Of a DNA stretch of 64,000 nucleotides, positions 1 to 8,785 are shown one piece after another; position 1 is the stretch's first letter, and each line of letters starts with the position of its first letter. The position numbers were made by a program, and so were the translations under genes. The notes under the pieces were generated by a model. The model was given only the letters and a program-made list of their open reading frames with translations, searched no databases and was not told where the DNA came from. The stretch comes from Theocolax elegans. Taxonomy: Eukaryota > Arthropoda > Insecta > Hymenoptera > Cerocephalidae. The DNA is taken from assembly GCA_026168455.1 (NCBI GenBank), contig CM047430.1:22896735-22960734 (forward strand), read 5' to 3'.

Positions 1-537
1 TTATTAATTTTTTAACCGATAATAAAAATAAAAAAAATATTTAATACATAATATTTTAGGTCCCTATACGAGCGCCATATTTGTGTGACGTACACATTTT
101 TTACATCACATACCTGAAATTTAGAAGTGTTGGAAATCCTAAAGAGACGCACCTCGCTCTCTTTAGGGCACCTTAATATGTCAGTTTTTTATTATTAATG
201 TTGGTTGTGTTGTGTGTGATACGAAACAAAATACTAAGATGCACGCCTTGCCTTGATTATATTTATCGTGATTTTTTTTTATTAAGCACACAATGAATCG
301 TAACATTCTTACTTTTTAATCGTTTGCACAATAATTTATAGTTTTATATTGAAAACAGTGGAAGCTGAAGAAAAAACTTTAATATTTCAAACTTTGTTAA
401 GTATTGAATGTTATGCAACATAATTTAAATTTACTTGGTATTTATAAAAATTTAGCATTTTTAAAGTTTGCTAAAAATCAATAATTATACGATAGCATAC
501 TTTACATAAAAAAAAATTAAGTGTACATGCCTTGATG
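1..537. other. AT-rich DNA, no gene seen
   Basis: No coding signal is visible. A short imperfect inverted repeat (about 139-172, arms CTAAAGAGA/CTCTCTTTAG) is the only structure I noticed. The right edge runs into the 109-bp tandem array. Confidence 0.5.
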
Positions 538-1020
538 CTTAAATTTGCAAAAAATATTGTCATTTCCTGAAGACGATGTCCAGGTGGTAGGGTAACCTCC
601 AGGTTATCCTGACATTGTCTACAGGAAAGTCTACATGCCTTTCTACTTGAATTTGCAAAAATAATTTTCACTTCCTGGAGACGATGTCCAGGTGGTCAGG
701 GTAACCTCCAGGTAATCCTGACATCCTCCACAGGAAAGTATACATGCCTTTCTACTTGAATTTGCAAAAAAAATTTTCACTTCCTGAAGACGATGTACAG
801 GTGGTCAGGGTAACCTCCAGGTAATCCTGACATCCTCCACAGGAATGTCTACATGCCTTTCTACTTGAATTTGCAAAAAAAATTTTCACTTCCTGAAGAC
901 GTTGTCCAGGTGGTAAGGGTAACCTCCAGGTAATCCTGACATCCTCCACAGGAAAGTCTACATGCCTTTTTACTTGAATTTGCAAAAAAAATTTTCACTT
1001 CCTGGAGACGATGTTCAGGT
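538..1020. repeat. 109-bp minisatellite, about 4.5 copies
   Basis: The landmark TTTGCAAAAA recurs with its G at 547, 655, 764, 873 and 982, giving a spacing of 108-109 bp. Each unit holds a GACGATGTCCAGGTGGT-like segment, CCTCCAGGTAATCCTGACAT and CTACATGCCTTT. Copies are highly alike, so the array is young. Reading frames across it are repeat artefacts. Confidence 0.9.
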
Positions 1021-1345
1021 GGTCAGGGTGACCCCATCCCTATCCCTCCACCCTCACCCTCTCCCTGACCTCTTCACCATAACACACTTACCCTTATACA
1101 CATGCATATATATAAAACATAATAAAAAGACGCCCAATGGTGAATGTCGGACGTTTGCAAAAAAAATTTTCACTTCCTGGAGACGATGTCCAGGTGGTCA
1201 GGGTGACCCCATCTCTATCCCTCCACCCTCACCCTCACCCTCACCTCACCCTCACCCTGACCTCTTCACCTTAATACACTTACCCTTATACACATGCATA
1301 TATATAAAACATAAGAGAAATACGCCCAATGGTGAATGTCGGACG
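982..1345. repeat. 175-bp tandem duplication
   Basis: The last 109-bp unit continues into a longer unit (GTGACCCCATC, CCCTCACCC runs, CCCTTATACACATGCATATA, CGCCCAATGGTGAATG) that is present twice, with the shared TTTGCAAAA landmark at 982 and 1157. The second copy ends in GGACGCCGGACGCCGGACAC, a GC-rich motif that reappears near 38675, 51615 and 55120. Confidence 0.85.
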
Positions 1346-1827
1346 CCGGACGCCGGACACTTTTGAGGAAAAATTTTAATTATAATAAGAAGATTACAAA
1401 ATCAAGCTAAAAATTTTTTTTTTGTAATTTTTTTCCTCCCCTTCCAGTAGCAAGCAATAAGTTTTTTATTTAACGATATTATATATGCAAATTGAAAGCA
1501 AGTTTCTTATTTTTGGTTTATTCTTACATTCTTTTCTCGTGTTAAAATGAATTAACAAAATAATAAGCAGCAGGAAAATTACACAAGCAGCAAATAAACG
1601 AGGCAAAGGTATGCACTAATCTATTAATAATTATTATTATTTTTATTATTGATTTATTCTCATAATTTATATTTTTTATATTATTACGTATGAGTATGCG
1701 AACAACATGTAAGTGTGCAAGAATGAGAGATCCGCGTTCGCGGGAAGGGTTCTCAAGCGAGCAAAAATAATTGTAAGGGGTATGCCAGTCGTCCTTACTC
1801 GTAATCAATCCTATAGCATATAATATA
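1346..1827. other. AT-rich DNA, no gene seen
   Basis: Gene-free spacer between the minisatellite and the mariner-type transposon. I see only AT-rich simple sequence, for example TTATTATTATT near 1625-1650. Confidence 0.5.
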
Positions 1828-2155
1828 CTGGGTGTCCCATTTTAAATAACGGATGAGAACATCTCAAAAAATATTGGAGATAGAAAAAAACTTTCTATAC
1901 AAAAGTTGTAGGGTTTTTAAGGGGCCAACTGACGGTGATATTAACCATAACCTGAGGTCAAGGGTTAAGGTCATTTGAAGGACAAAATGTTTTTTTCAAA
2001 TAGGAATCACTACTTTTGACCTCGGAAATGGAAAGGGCGGGAAATTTTACGTTCAGTATGATCTTGGCCAAGGTTATGGTCAAGGTCATGGTCAGGATCA
2101 AAACGGACGGGCGAGTTTCTAATCCCTCTGTGTGTGTGTGTGTGTGTATGTGTGT
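1828..2155 (+). repeat. Left TIR of the mariner-type transposon
   Basis: Inverted match to 3541-4049, ending in the (TG)n tract at about 2130-2155. Matching landmarks include CTGAGGTCAAGG near 1952 (its complement is near 3920) and GGGCGAGTTTCTAATCCC near 2109 (its complement is near 3568). Confidence 0.8.
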
Positions 2156-2320
2156 GTAAAATCGCAAAATTTTTTTGCGAAATTATACAAAAATTATTTA
2201 GTAGCTACTTTGCTTTAAGTGTAAAAAAGTAAGAACATACTGTCAGTGCATAATTCACAACCTCGCTTTAATTGACCTGATTGAAATAAGATCATTCATC
2301 CGTCAGCCCCTTAGTGCATA

Positions 2321-3380
2321 ATGCCTGATTATACCTCCAATGAAATAGTAGATATTATTCTTGCGCTTGGAGAATGCCATGGTAATTATGCTCAAGCAGC
2401 AAGAATATACCGTAATCGTTTTCCTAACAGAAGACACCCAAACGATCGTACCATTGCGAGACTTGTAGAGCGTCAACGACAACGACCACTTGGTCCGCGA
2501 GAAAGATGGAGAAATAATGTACCAGAAAGGGATCATCCACATGTGCTTGCAGTATTAGGTTTGATAGCAATTGACCCCCACATTAGTACTCGAGCAATTG
2601 CAAGACAATTAGGTATTCCAAAATCCACGGTGCACCGAATTCTGAGAGTTCACAGATTCCATCCTTACCACGTAACATTGACACAACAGTTACTTGCTGG
2701 GGACTTTGAACGAAGGCACCAGTTTTGTGCGTGGGCACAAATGATAATACAAGGAGATACAGAATTTTTAAATTGCATCCTATTTAGTGATGAAGCTACT
2801 TTTCATAATACTGGTCAACTTAACAGGCACAATTGCCATTACTGGTCTGTCGAAAATCCACATTGGCTTCAATAAGTGAATCATCAGCAACGTTGGAGTT
2901 TGACCGTGTGGTATTATAAATGGAAACTTAATTGGTTCGTATTTCTTCGAAAGACATGTAAATCGCCACAACTATTTACGGTTTTTGAGAAAGAATTTAC
3001 CGGTCTTACTTGAAAATGTTGATCTGCTCACAAGACAACGCATGTGGTTTCAGCACGATAGTGCACCTGCTCATTTTGCCAGAATAGTTCGTGACTATCT
3101 GAACGTCAGATTCACTAATCGATGGATAGGACGTGGTGGATTTCAAGAATGGTGTCCGAGAACTCCAAATTTGACCAGATTGGATTTCTTTTTGTGGGGT
3201 TATCTGAAAAATATTGTCTACGCTGAAGTACCCACTACAAGAGAAAATATGATGGACCGCATAACAATTGCATGTCGCAACATTCCAAGAATCGCTCTTC
3301 TAGCCACCATTAGAAGTTTTCAAAATCGAATTCAGTTATGCCTTGATAATAACGGGCAATTGTTTGAACATCTTATTTGA
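2321..3380 (+). pseudogene. DDD-type transposase with DUF4817-like N-terminus, broken
   Basis: The first piece (2321-2875) opens with a helix-turn-helix block (NYAQAARIYRNRFPNRRHP, then TIARLVERQR) of the DUF4817 type. A second HTH (TRAIARQLGIPKSTVHRIL) and the first catalytic Asp in LFSDEATF follow. A stop at 2873-2875 and a frame change separate this from the second piece (2985-3380). That piece carries the second Asp in FQHDSAPAH and the third in LTRLDFFLWGYLK. I count 41 residues between the last two Asp, so the arrangement is DD41D-like. The connecting segment (about 2876-2985) is scrambled. The parent enzyme would cut and paste the element using its TIRs; this copy cannot encode it intact. 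Subfamily assignment is uncertain. Confidence 0.85.
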
Positions 3381-3540
3381 TGAATTTCCTGATCAAAGCG
3401 TCTTTAAAATCAGATTAGATAACTTACCCTTAAAAGAACTATCGCCTTGCCTTGAGTGTCTGGGATAACCACACCTTGCCTTAAGTAGCTGGGACAACTA
3501 TCGCCTTGCCTTGAGTGGCTGGGACAACTATACGCCGATA

Positions 3541-4049
3541 CACACACACACACACACACAGACAAAGGGATTAGAAACTCGCCACGTCCACGTCGTTAAT
3601 CTTGGGTAAGGCTGAGAGCGAGTGATGGTTGAGATCTTAAAATTCCTAACACATGACCTTGACCTTTGTCCTTGAGGTGACGGTCAAGTTGGCTTTCTTG
3701 CAACCCTACAGCTCTTGCATCTCAATATTTTTACAGGGTTGGCTTTTTCCGTAAGGTCTCTACGCGTTTACTGTTTTGATCCTGACCATGACCTTGACCA
3801 TAACCTTGGTCAAGATCATACCGAACGTAAAATTTCCCGCCATTTCCATTTCCGAGGTCAAAAGTAGTGATTTCTATTTTAAAAAAACATTTTGTCCTTC
3901 AAATTACCTTAACTCTTGACCTCAGGTTATGGTTAATATCACCGTCAGTAGGCCCCTTAAAAACCCTACAACTTTTGTATAGAAAGTTTTTTTCTATCTC
4001 CAATATTTTTTGAGATATTCTCATCAGTTATTTAAAATGGGACACCCTG
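3541..4049 (-). repeat. Right TIR of the mariner-type transposon
   Basis: Inverted partner of the left TIR, starting at the (AC)n tract at 3541. It contains about 180 bp (roughly 3600-3778) absent from the left arm, so the arms are unequal. The outer end is GGGACACCCTG followed by TA. Confidence 0.8.
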
Positions 4050-4051
4050 TA

Positions 4052-4790
4052 TAATAGAAAATATACACACTCAGTGCGCACATAACACAGTCATGTCCAG
4101 CCAAGCAGTAAGCAGCAAGATTAAACACTTGCACCTCGAGATAAATAACACGAGCAATTTATCGAGCGTTTATTAATTATTTATACTTATTCGATAGCAT
4201 ACTCACCCCACCAACATATACAGAACGCGAAATCCATTTTATACAAATGGTATTATAATTTTTTTTTTAGGTAGTTACGTCTCGGCGTAACTACTGTTTG
4301 GGGGGGGGGGGGGGAGTGTGACAATGCAAATAATGCATGTCATTAAGAGCGACAATAAACTACACCTTACTTCCTTGTACGAGCACACACACACACATAC
4401 AAGCCTAACTAAACCTATACTTGCCTAATTACCCTAAGAGCCTATAAATGATAAACGATAATACCATCCCAGTAACCGAGCTCCTTAACATATGATATAA
4501 AACTACCGAGTCCACAAACAAAGGTGCACAGGGGAGCAGCCGAGCAGGACACAGTAGGAGTTCACTGAAGTATAGATTACTCTTGAAGTTATCTAATAAT
4601 GAGCCTGACGAAGAGCCAATGAAGCAGTATGCTGAGGTGTTGAATGACAGCGAGCTGCAAAGTCCTGAGTTTAATAGCAGCGTACCCAGCAAAGCCAAGG
4701 AAGACCGAGCCAGAAGAAAGAGCCAATGTAGCCAGGAAGTCCGTCAGCCAGCAATAATCCAAGAAACCTGGAAGCACCAGCTAATATAGC
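4052..4790. other. Unassigned spacer
   Basis: No gene is supported. It contains a run of about 14 G near 4301-4315 and a short AC microsatellite at about 4384-4398. A 68-codon open frame at 4583-4789 shows no recognisable domain. The Penelope-like remnant begins at the right edge. Confidence 0.4.
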
Positions 4791-4791
4791 A

Positions 4792-5822
4792 ATGTTCTTT
4801 ATAAGGGAGCAGACAGGAGCACACTTACTTAATGGTGTATATAATCATCAAATTTTTGGAACACCGATGGGATCAAATATCTCACCTATTCTAGCAGACA
4901 TTGTAATGGAGGACCTTGAAAAAGCTTGCTTACTAAAATTAAAAAACTCATACAATTGCATACCACTGTTTTACTACAGATATGTGGACGATACTATCCT
5001 ATGTGTTAAAAAAGACGAAATAGATTTAGTTATTTGTGTTTTTAACGATCAAAACGAACATTTAAAATTCATGCATGAATTGGAAACAAATAATAAAATT
5101 AACTTCTTAGACTTAAGTTTAATGAGAAAAAACAACAAAATTGTAACTAACTGGTATCGTAAAGAATCGAATTCAGACAGAGTTTTAAACTTTAACTCTC
5201 ATCATACAGATCGTCAAAAAAGAACATTATATATAATTTAATAGATCGAGCAATACTACTATCATATTCAACTTTTCACCAAGATAATTTAAACACTGTC
5301 AAAAAAATCTTACATAACAACAAGTGTCCAAAATGTTTTATTAATAATGCTATTAACACCAGGTTACGGAAAATAAGATTGACCAACGTTGTTAAACAAA
5401 AGAAAAAACGAGTAATTACAGTCTTACCCTTACCATATCATACAGATTTTCACAAAAAAATTAGTAGATTGTTAAAAAAGTACAACATAGCAATTATCCC
5501 AAGAATCGAAAATAGGTTAAATTCCGTAACAAAATTAGGTAAATATTCTACTAGCAAGTTAAATACATGTGGTGTAGTATATAAATTTAATTGTAAAAAT
5601 TGTCAATTGATTTACATAGGCGAAACAAAGCGAATGTTAAAAGATAGAATTTCTGAACATAAAAAATCACACAATACTGAATCAGTAGTATCTATACACA
5701 TGAAGAATAAAAACCATCAATTTGATTTTGAAAATGTCCAAATATTAGACAAAGAAAATGTACGTAAAAAACGGTTAATTTCTGAAATGATTTTTATAAA
5801 TAGTCATAAAAACACTAAATAA
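4792..5822 (+). pseudogene. Penelope-like retroelement, 5'-truncated: reverse transcriptase + GIY-YIG endonuclease
   Basis: The first piece (4792-5241) has the palm region of a reverse transcriptase: FGTPMGSNISPILADIVMEDLE, then the catalytic YVDDT box and NKINFLDLSL. The second piece (5379-5822) has a GIY-YIG nuclease domain: GVVYKFNCKNC, LIYIGET (catalytic GIY-YIG equivalent), an Arg in KDRISEHKKS and the closing Glu in KKRLISEM. RT plus C-terminal GIY-YIG identifies the Penelope class. The bridge (5242-5378) is coding in another frame, so at least one frameshift exists near 5240. The RT fingers are missing. The 3' part of the element appears to resume at 24298, beyond the inserted Polinton. 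Confidence 0.88.
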
Positions 5823-5849
5823 AAAAGAAGACACAATGGGTTTAAATTA

Positions 5850-5855
5850 CTTGTA
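5850..5855. repeat. Target site duplication CTTGTA, left copy
   Basis: CTTGTA directly abuts the Polinton left terminus. An identical hexamer abuts the right terminus at 24292-24297. Six bp is the Polinton/Maverick integration signature. Confidence 0.93.
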
Positions 5856-6440
5856 AGTAGTTATGGTGGTACTATGGACAGACACAACAAACCCCCACCA
5901 CCTACCCACTGACCTCGAGTAACCCCGTCTATGACAGCTTCTTGAGGCCAAGGTCAGGTTTGTTGTGTCTGTGCATAGTACCACCACTCTTAAAAATCAA
6001 GGTTATTAGAGAGAGAGAGAGAGAGAGAGAGAGTTTAATTAATTAAAATATTTTGATTTACCTGAGGTACTATGGACAGACACAACAAACCCCCCACCAC
6101 CACCTACCCACTGACCTCGAGTAACCCATCTATGACAGACTACTCGAAGTCAAGGTCAGGTTTGTTGTTTCTATCCATAGTACCACCTCTCTTAAAAATC
6201 AAGGTTACTACACTACACTTTTCCCTATACTCGCCGAGAGTGAGAGAGAGTGAGAGATAGAGAGCTTAATTAAAATATTTTTATTTACCCTTTTTCTATC
6301 TTCTCCTCGTGAACGTCGTCAACCAGGAAACTCACAACTGATCGCAATCGCGGCGGATGATAAACTGACCACCGTAGGAAGCTTTTGCGCTTCAATCACC
6401 TATCTCCCACCACCACCCATACCCTAAAATTTGCTGACGA
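5856..6440 (+). repeat. Polinton left terminal inverted repeat
   Basis: About 585 bp matching the complement of 23747-24291. It holds two tandem sub-units (about 5862-6005 and 6066-6210). Each is itself a large imperfect palindrome: GGTACTATGGACAGACACAA is answered about 100 bp later by its complement. GA-repeat tracts (6008-6034 and 6225-6262) follow each sub-unit. The inner part (about 6300-6440) is unique sequence shared with the other end. Confidence 0.93.
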
Positions 6441-6745
6441 TTACATACTGCAGCCATTGCAAAATTAGTGTATCGCACGTACTAGTTCTGATAAATATTG
6501 CAAAATTTACAAAAATTTGTCCAAACTCTGTGACTGTGTATTACTCTGAATATTTTCCTTTATATAAATTTTTAAATATAATTTCAAATAAAATTTTGTC
6601 CCGGACAATGGGATAGAAGGTGGGGTGGGGGTGGGGTGGGGGTAGTGAGAAAGGTAAGTAATTTATAAATCATTATTTATAGTAATAATTATTTATTCTA
6701 GGTACTTCGATCGATATTACAAGAATTTTACAGGATACACACATT
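6441..6745. other. Polinton left non-coding segment with G-rich tract
   Basis: AT-rich interval between the left TIR and the first gene. At 6619-6643 the plus strand carries GGTGGGGTGGGGGTGGGGTG-type runs (at least four runs of four or five G), able to form a G-quadruplex. It lies downstream of the minus-strand gene cluster, where it could act in transcript ending. That role is inference. Confidence 0.6.
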
Positions 6746-7510
6746 CTACTGACAATCCGAATAAATCGATTTATTCAATAGTACCACAAGCGTATACAAA
6801 TGTAGCGCAATCAATTCATACACCACTATAGATACATCTTCTTCACTTAAAATTAATTCATTTTTCTGTAAATTATCGATGACATTCTTTATAATAATAC
6901 TCTTATCCACCACACGCGCCGCATATTCAACATCGCACATCATGAAATACGTATATTGAGCATTTTCTTTATTTTGTAACGTAGATTTGACTTTACACAC
7001 AATTTCATCCAACACAACAGTCATACATTTTGCCACCTTTGTTAAATATTCAATCCGCTTATCAATACATTTACACAGTTTTTTAATATTTTCAAAGGTT
7101 ATTCGTTTAAATACCGTGGAACGTCGATATCGCTTTTTTATCGGCTCCTCGCTCTCCTCCTCCTCCTCCCTCTGCGTATCCTCAATCAGCTCGATTGCTC
7201 GATCCGAATAGCTAATAGTGAATCGAATAATGTACCCAGGGATGCTAATCTGCTGGTCCAATAAATCGTCACTTTCATAAACGTCAAAATATTTATCAAT
7301 TTTTTCAAATTGACTTTTGAAGGCTTCCCAAGTTTCCGGGGAAAATGCAAGTCCGCAAAAATCCTGACCGCTGATGCGTATCGTCGGTCGAAAATCCTGA
7401 CTCTCGATCGAAGAATTCTCCAGTCCGACAAGTATTATTTTGTTGTATGAATTATTTAACCCGTAGACCATCGGTAATACCTGATGACAGCGGTACTTGC
7501 GTGCAGCCAT
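6746..7510 (-). CDS. Polinton protein of unknown function, 254 residues
   Basis: Not recognised. It is the last gene of the minus-strand side, nearest the left TIR. The start at 7510 is favoured because a TATA-like/Inr pair sits 58-92 bp upstream. The N-terminal half (about 1-110) looks like a folded mixed domain (ISGQDFCGLAF, WEAFKSQFEKIDKYFDVYES). An acidic run (REEEEESEE, about 114-122) is followed by a basic IKKRYRR (124-130) that could be a nuclear signal. The C-terminal third is helical and Cys/Val-rich (KLCKCIDKRIEYLTKVAKC) and ends in a hydrophobic helix. There is no signal peptide. It may be a non-structural protein specific to this Polinton lineage; that is inference. Confidence 0.75.
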   Translation of the reverse strand: MAARKYRCHQVLPMVYGLNNSYNKIILVGLENSSIESQDFRPTIRISGQDFCGLAFSPETWEAFKSQFEKIDKYFDVYESDDLLDQQISIPGYIIRFTISYSDRAIELIEDTQREEEEESEEPIKKRYRRSTVFKRITFENIKKLCKCIDKRIEYLTKVAKCMTVVLDEIVCKVKSTLQNKENAQYTYFMMCDVEYAARVVDKSIIIKNVIDNLQKNELILSEEDVSIVVYELIALHLYTLVVLLNKSIYSDCQ

Positions 7511-7661
7511 GATGTTTTTTTCTCTCCACTTGCTTTACAACTGTTCACTTGCGAGCTCAAAAGAGACTGATCCAACCTCTCGCAAAATCGTCGCAATTTA
7601 TTCTACTTTTCGGATAGTGGGGCACCAATCAAACCTCGTTAACAAATCATCAGTGTAAGCA
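7511..7661. other. Intergenic gap between protease and the 254-residue gene
   Basis: About 150 bp holding the predicted promoter described separately and a 5' leader. No small gene is seen. Confidence 0.5.
7565..7603 (-). promoter_or_regulatory. Predicted core promoter of the 254-residue gene
   Basis: On the minus strand, GAATAAATTG (7594-7603) is followed by an arthropod-type initiator TCAGTC (7570-7565). The spacing from the first base of the box to the initiator A is 34 bp. The same design is seen before three other genes of this element. Confidence 0.5.
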
Positions 7662-8138
7662 TCATTGGTATTTCCACAAACGTAATCGTTCTAGAAATTT
7701 TTTTGCAATTTCGTCATTTTTTACAAAGTTGGACGAAAAGTTTTCCAAGAAACGCGTGAAACCTAAGCCGCTCACCATGTAGTATAAAAACATGATACAA
7801 TAGTAGCCGCAAGCGTTCGAAAATGTGCTTTGTAAGCGCGTACGATTCCACTTAAATTTTCTGCAATTTTTGTGTATACGATTTATGTATGCAGGAATAC
7901 GTGGTGGCACGCCAAAACTGTCAAAGTAAAACCCCGTGCCGTCTCTCGTCACGTACACAGCCACCCAATGTTCACCACGCTTCCTCCGTGGTTGCGTGTT
8001 GAAAACAAGACCAGCTGGTCTTGACCATATCTGGGGTATCTCGTCCGCGGGGTACACCCCAATCGTATGGATCTTTAGTCTCCGCAGAATTTCCAGAATC
8101 TCGAACGTATTCATCGCAGAGATTGAGAGGCGGGTCAA
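7662..8138 (-). CDS. PRO: Adenain-like cysteine protease (virion maturation)
   Basis: A C5-family (adenovirus-type) protease of about 150-158 residues. The catalytic His is in GEHWVAVYV (H57), the acidic residue in FYFDSFG (D73), and the oxyanion Gln and nucleophile Cys in LQSTFSNACGYYC (Q103, C110). Order and spacing match adenain and Polinton proteases. In related elements it cleaves capsid and core precursors during particle maturation. The second Met (residue 9, codon at 8114) is an equally good or better start, since the domain begins there. The first 167 nt overlap the end of the upstream 223-residue gene in another frame. All catalytic residues are present, so the enzyme looks intact. 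Confidence 0.93.
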   Translation of the reverse strand: MTRLSISAMNTFEILEILRRLKIHTIGVYPADEIPQIWSRPAGLVFNTQPRRKRGEHWVAVYVTRDGTGFYFDSFGVPPRIPAYINRIHKNCRKFKWNRTRLQSTFSNACGYYCIMFLYYMVSGLGFTRFLENFSSNFVKNDEIAKKFLERLRLWKYQ

Positions 8139-8643
8139 ACGACCACTCTCCCTCCAAGTTGTCTCGTTTACTTAACCAGCACTTTAGTCGAAATGCATTG
8201 TTCAATGCGCAGCTATACTGCAAATAAGAGGGTTTCACAGCGTGCTGTAAACAATACTTTTCACTCCAATTTAAATGCTTAAACGGCGGACAAGAGTCAT
8301 CGAGTTCCAAGTTAATAGTTTCACGCGTAGTCAGCTTCCTTATAAACTCAAACTTCTCCCTTCCTCTTACGTATATTTTGCGGGCTCTGCTAAAAATATC
8401 TTGCAAATTCTTTTCTAGACGTTTCTGCGTCACGTCACCATCATGCCAATCTAAACCATGATGATACAGTGTCAGCCAATTATTTTGCTTCAAAATGTCC
8501 TTCTTTAAACGTTTAAACCTACACGTAGGAGATACGATCCAATGTGCACTAAAATCATGCTTTAAAGCAAAAACTGCCACCTCTTTCGGTAAAACGCAAT
8601 TCTTGTTATCTTTAAAGCACTGAATATCAATCACAAAATCCAT
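7972..8643 (-). CDS. Polinton-associated protein, 223 residues, function unknown
   Basis: The start at 8643 follows a TATA/Inr pair by 32 bp. The N-terminal part (1-150) looks conserved: FVIDIQCFKD, KEVAVFALKHD, HWIVSPTCRFKRLK, then WLTLYHHGLDWHDGDV and RKIYVRGREKFEFI. I recall similar proteins in insect mobile-element contexts without a firm function. The opening strand with an Asp (VIDIQ) is reminiscent of RNase H-fold nucleases, which is only a suggestion. The last 56 residues (from about LEGEWSFDPP) overlap the protease start in a different frame and look less constrained. The real C-terminus could therefore be shorter by function even though the frame stays open. Confidence 0.7.
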   Translation of the reverse strand: MDFVIDIQCFKDNKNCVLPKEVAVFALKHDFSAHWIVSPTCRFKRLKKDILKQNNWLTLYHHGLDWHDGDVTQKRLEKNLQDIFSRARKIYVRGREKFEFIRKLTTRETINLELDDSCPPFKHLNWSEKYCLQHAVKPSYLQYSCALNNAFRLKCWLSKRDNLEGEWSFDPPLNLCDEYVRDSGNSAETKDPYDWGVPRGRDTPDMVKTSWSCFQHATTEEAW

Positions 8644-8671
8644 AATGTTACAACTAACTCGTACAGACGAC

Positions 8672-8708
8672 GACTGCGTTATTGCTCCAGAAAACAGCGT
8701 CCTTTATA
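8672..8708 (-). promoter_or_regulatory. Predicted core promoter of the 223-residue gene
   Basis: On the minus strand, TATAAAGG starts at 8708 and GCAGTC starts at 8677. The first T of the box lies 33 bp from the initiator A at 8675. The start codon is about 30 bp further on. Confidence 0.55.
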
Positions 8709-8785
8709 CGTGGAATCCTTCTCCGTCCTTCTCTCTCATCATCATCATCATCATCATCATGTTGTTTCCAAATCATTTCTTCAAA

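Larger units (their letters stand above)
1828..4049 (+). mobile_element. Tc1/mariner-superfamily DNA transposon with long TIRs, decayed
   Basis: The ends are inverted copies: CTGGGTGTCCCATTTT at 1828 and, read on the minus strand from 4049, CAGGGTGTCCCATTTT. Both are flanked by TA (1826-1827 and 4050-4051), the target duplication of this superfamily. The TIRs run inward about 330 bp on the left and about 510 bp on the right; the right arm carries roughly 180 bp of extra sequence. They end in a TG/AC microsatellite on each side. The arms hold repeated TGACCTTGACC motifs. Between them lies a broken transposase on the plus strand. The element is 2222 bp, larger than typical mariners because of the long TIRs. 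Confidence 0.85.

Noticed and set aside
962..1366. 134-codon plus-strand frame
   Set aside because: Translation of the 109/175-bp tandem repeats.
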